Shown here: piece after piece, positions 63,810 through 64,000 of the stretch | Numbering within the stretch: position 1 is the first letter of the stretch | Layout: every line of letters begins with the position of its first letter | NCBI RefSeq assembly: GCF_009856415.1 | Contig: NZ_WMEZ01000001.1 | Coordinates: 806,001-870,000 of the forward strand | From: Halobacillus litoralis | GTDB taxonomy: Bacteria > Bacillota > Bacilli > Bacillales > Halobacillaceae | Direction of reading: 5' to 3' | DNA length: 64,000 nucleotides | The notes under the pieces: generated by a model | What the model saw: only the letters and a program-made list of their open reading frames with translations | Database searches by the model: none | What the model was told of the DNA's origin: nothing | Made by a program: the position numbers and the translations under genes

Positions 63810-63890
63810 CTAATCTTTTTTAAATGTACTTATGACTGCGCGCACTAAACCCCCGACGAACCGTGGGAGTTTGATGGTATAAAATTTCAA
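63810..63890 (-). CDS. spoVM: Stage V sporulation protein M (SpoVM)
   Basis: 26 codons, too short for usual gene finding. Translation is MKFYTIKLPRFVGGLVRAVI followed by STFKKD; B. subtilis SpoVM has the same length and the core MKFYTIKLP, the conserved Pro9, GG and a basic end. It is an amphipathic helix that senses positive membrane curvature on the forespore and anchors SpoIVA for coat assembly. Start is TTG, with AGGAGGAGGGG upstream. Location next to rpmB matches B. subtilis. A CATACTCT near 63971 could be a sigma-E -10. Confidence 0.95.
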   Translation of the reverse strand: MKFYTIKLPRFVGGLVRAVISTFKKD

Positions 63891-64000
63891 AAGAGCCCCC
63901 TCCTCCTATATGAACTAATGCGAACTCCCTTATTACCTTCAAGTAGGCAAGTCTGTACTTCTTATTACTAAGAGTATGCCTGACTCAAATGAAAAAGTAC

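Noticed and set aside
1-64000. CRISPR arrays, tRNA or rRNA genes, prophage or complete insertion sequences
   Set aside because: No regular short direct repeats with spacers, no tRNA or rRNA sequence, and no transposase, integrase (other than XerC) or phage structural gene was seen in any frame.

Overview
This window is a contiguous piece of a Firmicutes chromosome from the Bacillaceae. The gene order is that of the Bacillus subtilis rnc-smc-ftsY-ffh-rpsP-trmD-rplS-rnhB-sucCD-dprA-topA-codY-flg/fli core. Strong AGGAGG-type ribosome binding sites, CodY, FapR, SpoVM and SAM riboswitches all point the same way. Protein sequences and the acidic bias (for example the FtsY N-terminus) suggest a moderately halophilic genus such as Halobacillus or a close relative; the genus is inference, the family is secure. 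Almost everything is read from the minus strand.

Layout on the + coordinate axis: 1-12421 is the early fla/che operon (flgB, flgC, fliE-fliF-fliG-fliH-fliI-fliJ-motE-fliK-flgD-flg_new-flgE-swrD-fliL-fliM-fliY), transcribed right to left and cut by the left edge inside fliY. 13273-16939 holds codY, hslUV and xerC. 17652-23060 holds topA, dprA and sucCD; trmFO, which lies between topA and xerC in B. subtilis, is absent. 23793-31332 holds ylqH, ylqG, rnhB, rbgA, lepB, rplS, trmD, rimM, ylqD, khpA and rpsP. 31418-38055 is ffh-ylxM-ftsY-smc. 38706-43524 holds a DUF1128 gene, rnc and the FapR fatty-acid regulon (acpP, fabG, fabD, plsX, fapR). 43823-47432 is recG-sdaAA-sdaAB.

47655-61130 is a segment not found at this point in B. 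subtilis, where sdaAB is followed directly by fakA. It carries a guanine/hypoxanthine-type permease, a probable spore-coat protein, a small heat shock protein, a nine-gene sulfate-assimilation and siroheme operon (cysH-sat-cysC-cobA-sirB-sirC-hemD-cysJ-cysI), and a divergent TauE/SafE-type membrane transporter. The operon and the transporter each have their own SAM-I riboswitch with a visible terminator and antiterminator. 61171-63890 returns to the core with fakA (yloV), yloU, rpmB and the 26-codon spoVM.

Five copies of one intergenic repeat family (12750, 17203, 23240, 38196, 49508) occupy most of the long non-coding gaps. Two copies are 538 bp long and differ at only five positions although they lie 26 kb apart. 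They have inverted ends, contain two hairpin modules in opposite orientation, and code for nothing convincing. They sit where local gene order departs from B. subtilis, and are the most unusual non-genic structure here.

Regulatory signals read from sequence include a FapR operator at fapR, a cre-like site at sdaAB, a PurBox-like pair at the permease, a CodY-box-like site at the cysH promoter, an L19 leader at rplS, and several sigma-A promoters and intrinsic terminators. No tRNA, rRNA, CRISPR array, prophage or complete insertion sequence was seen.
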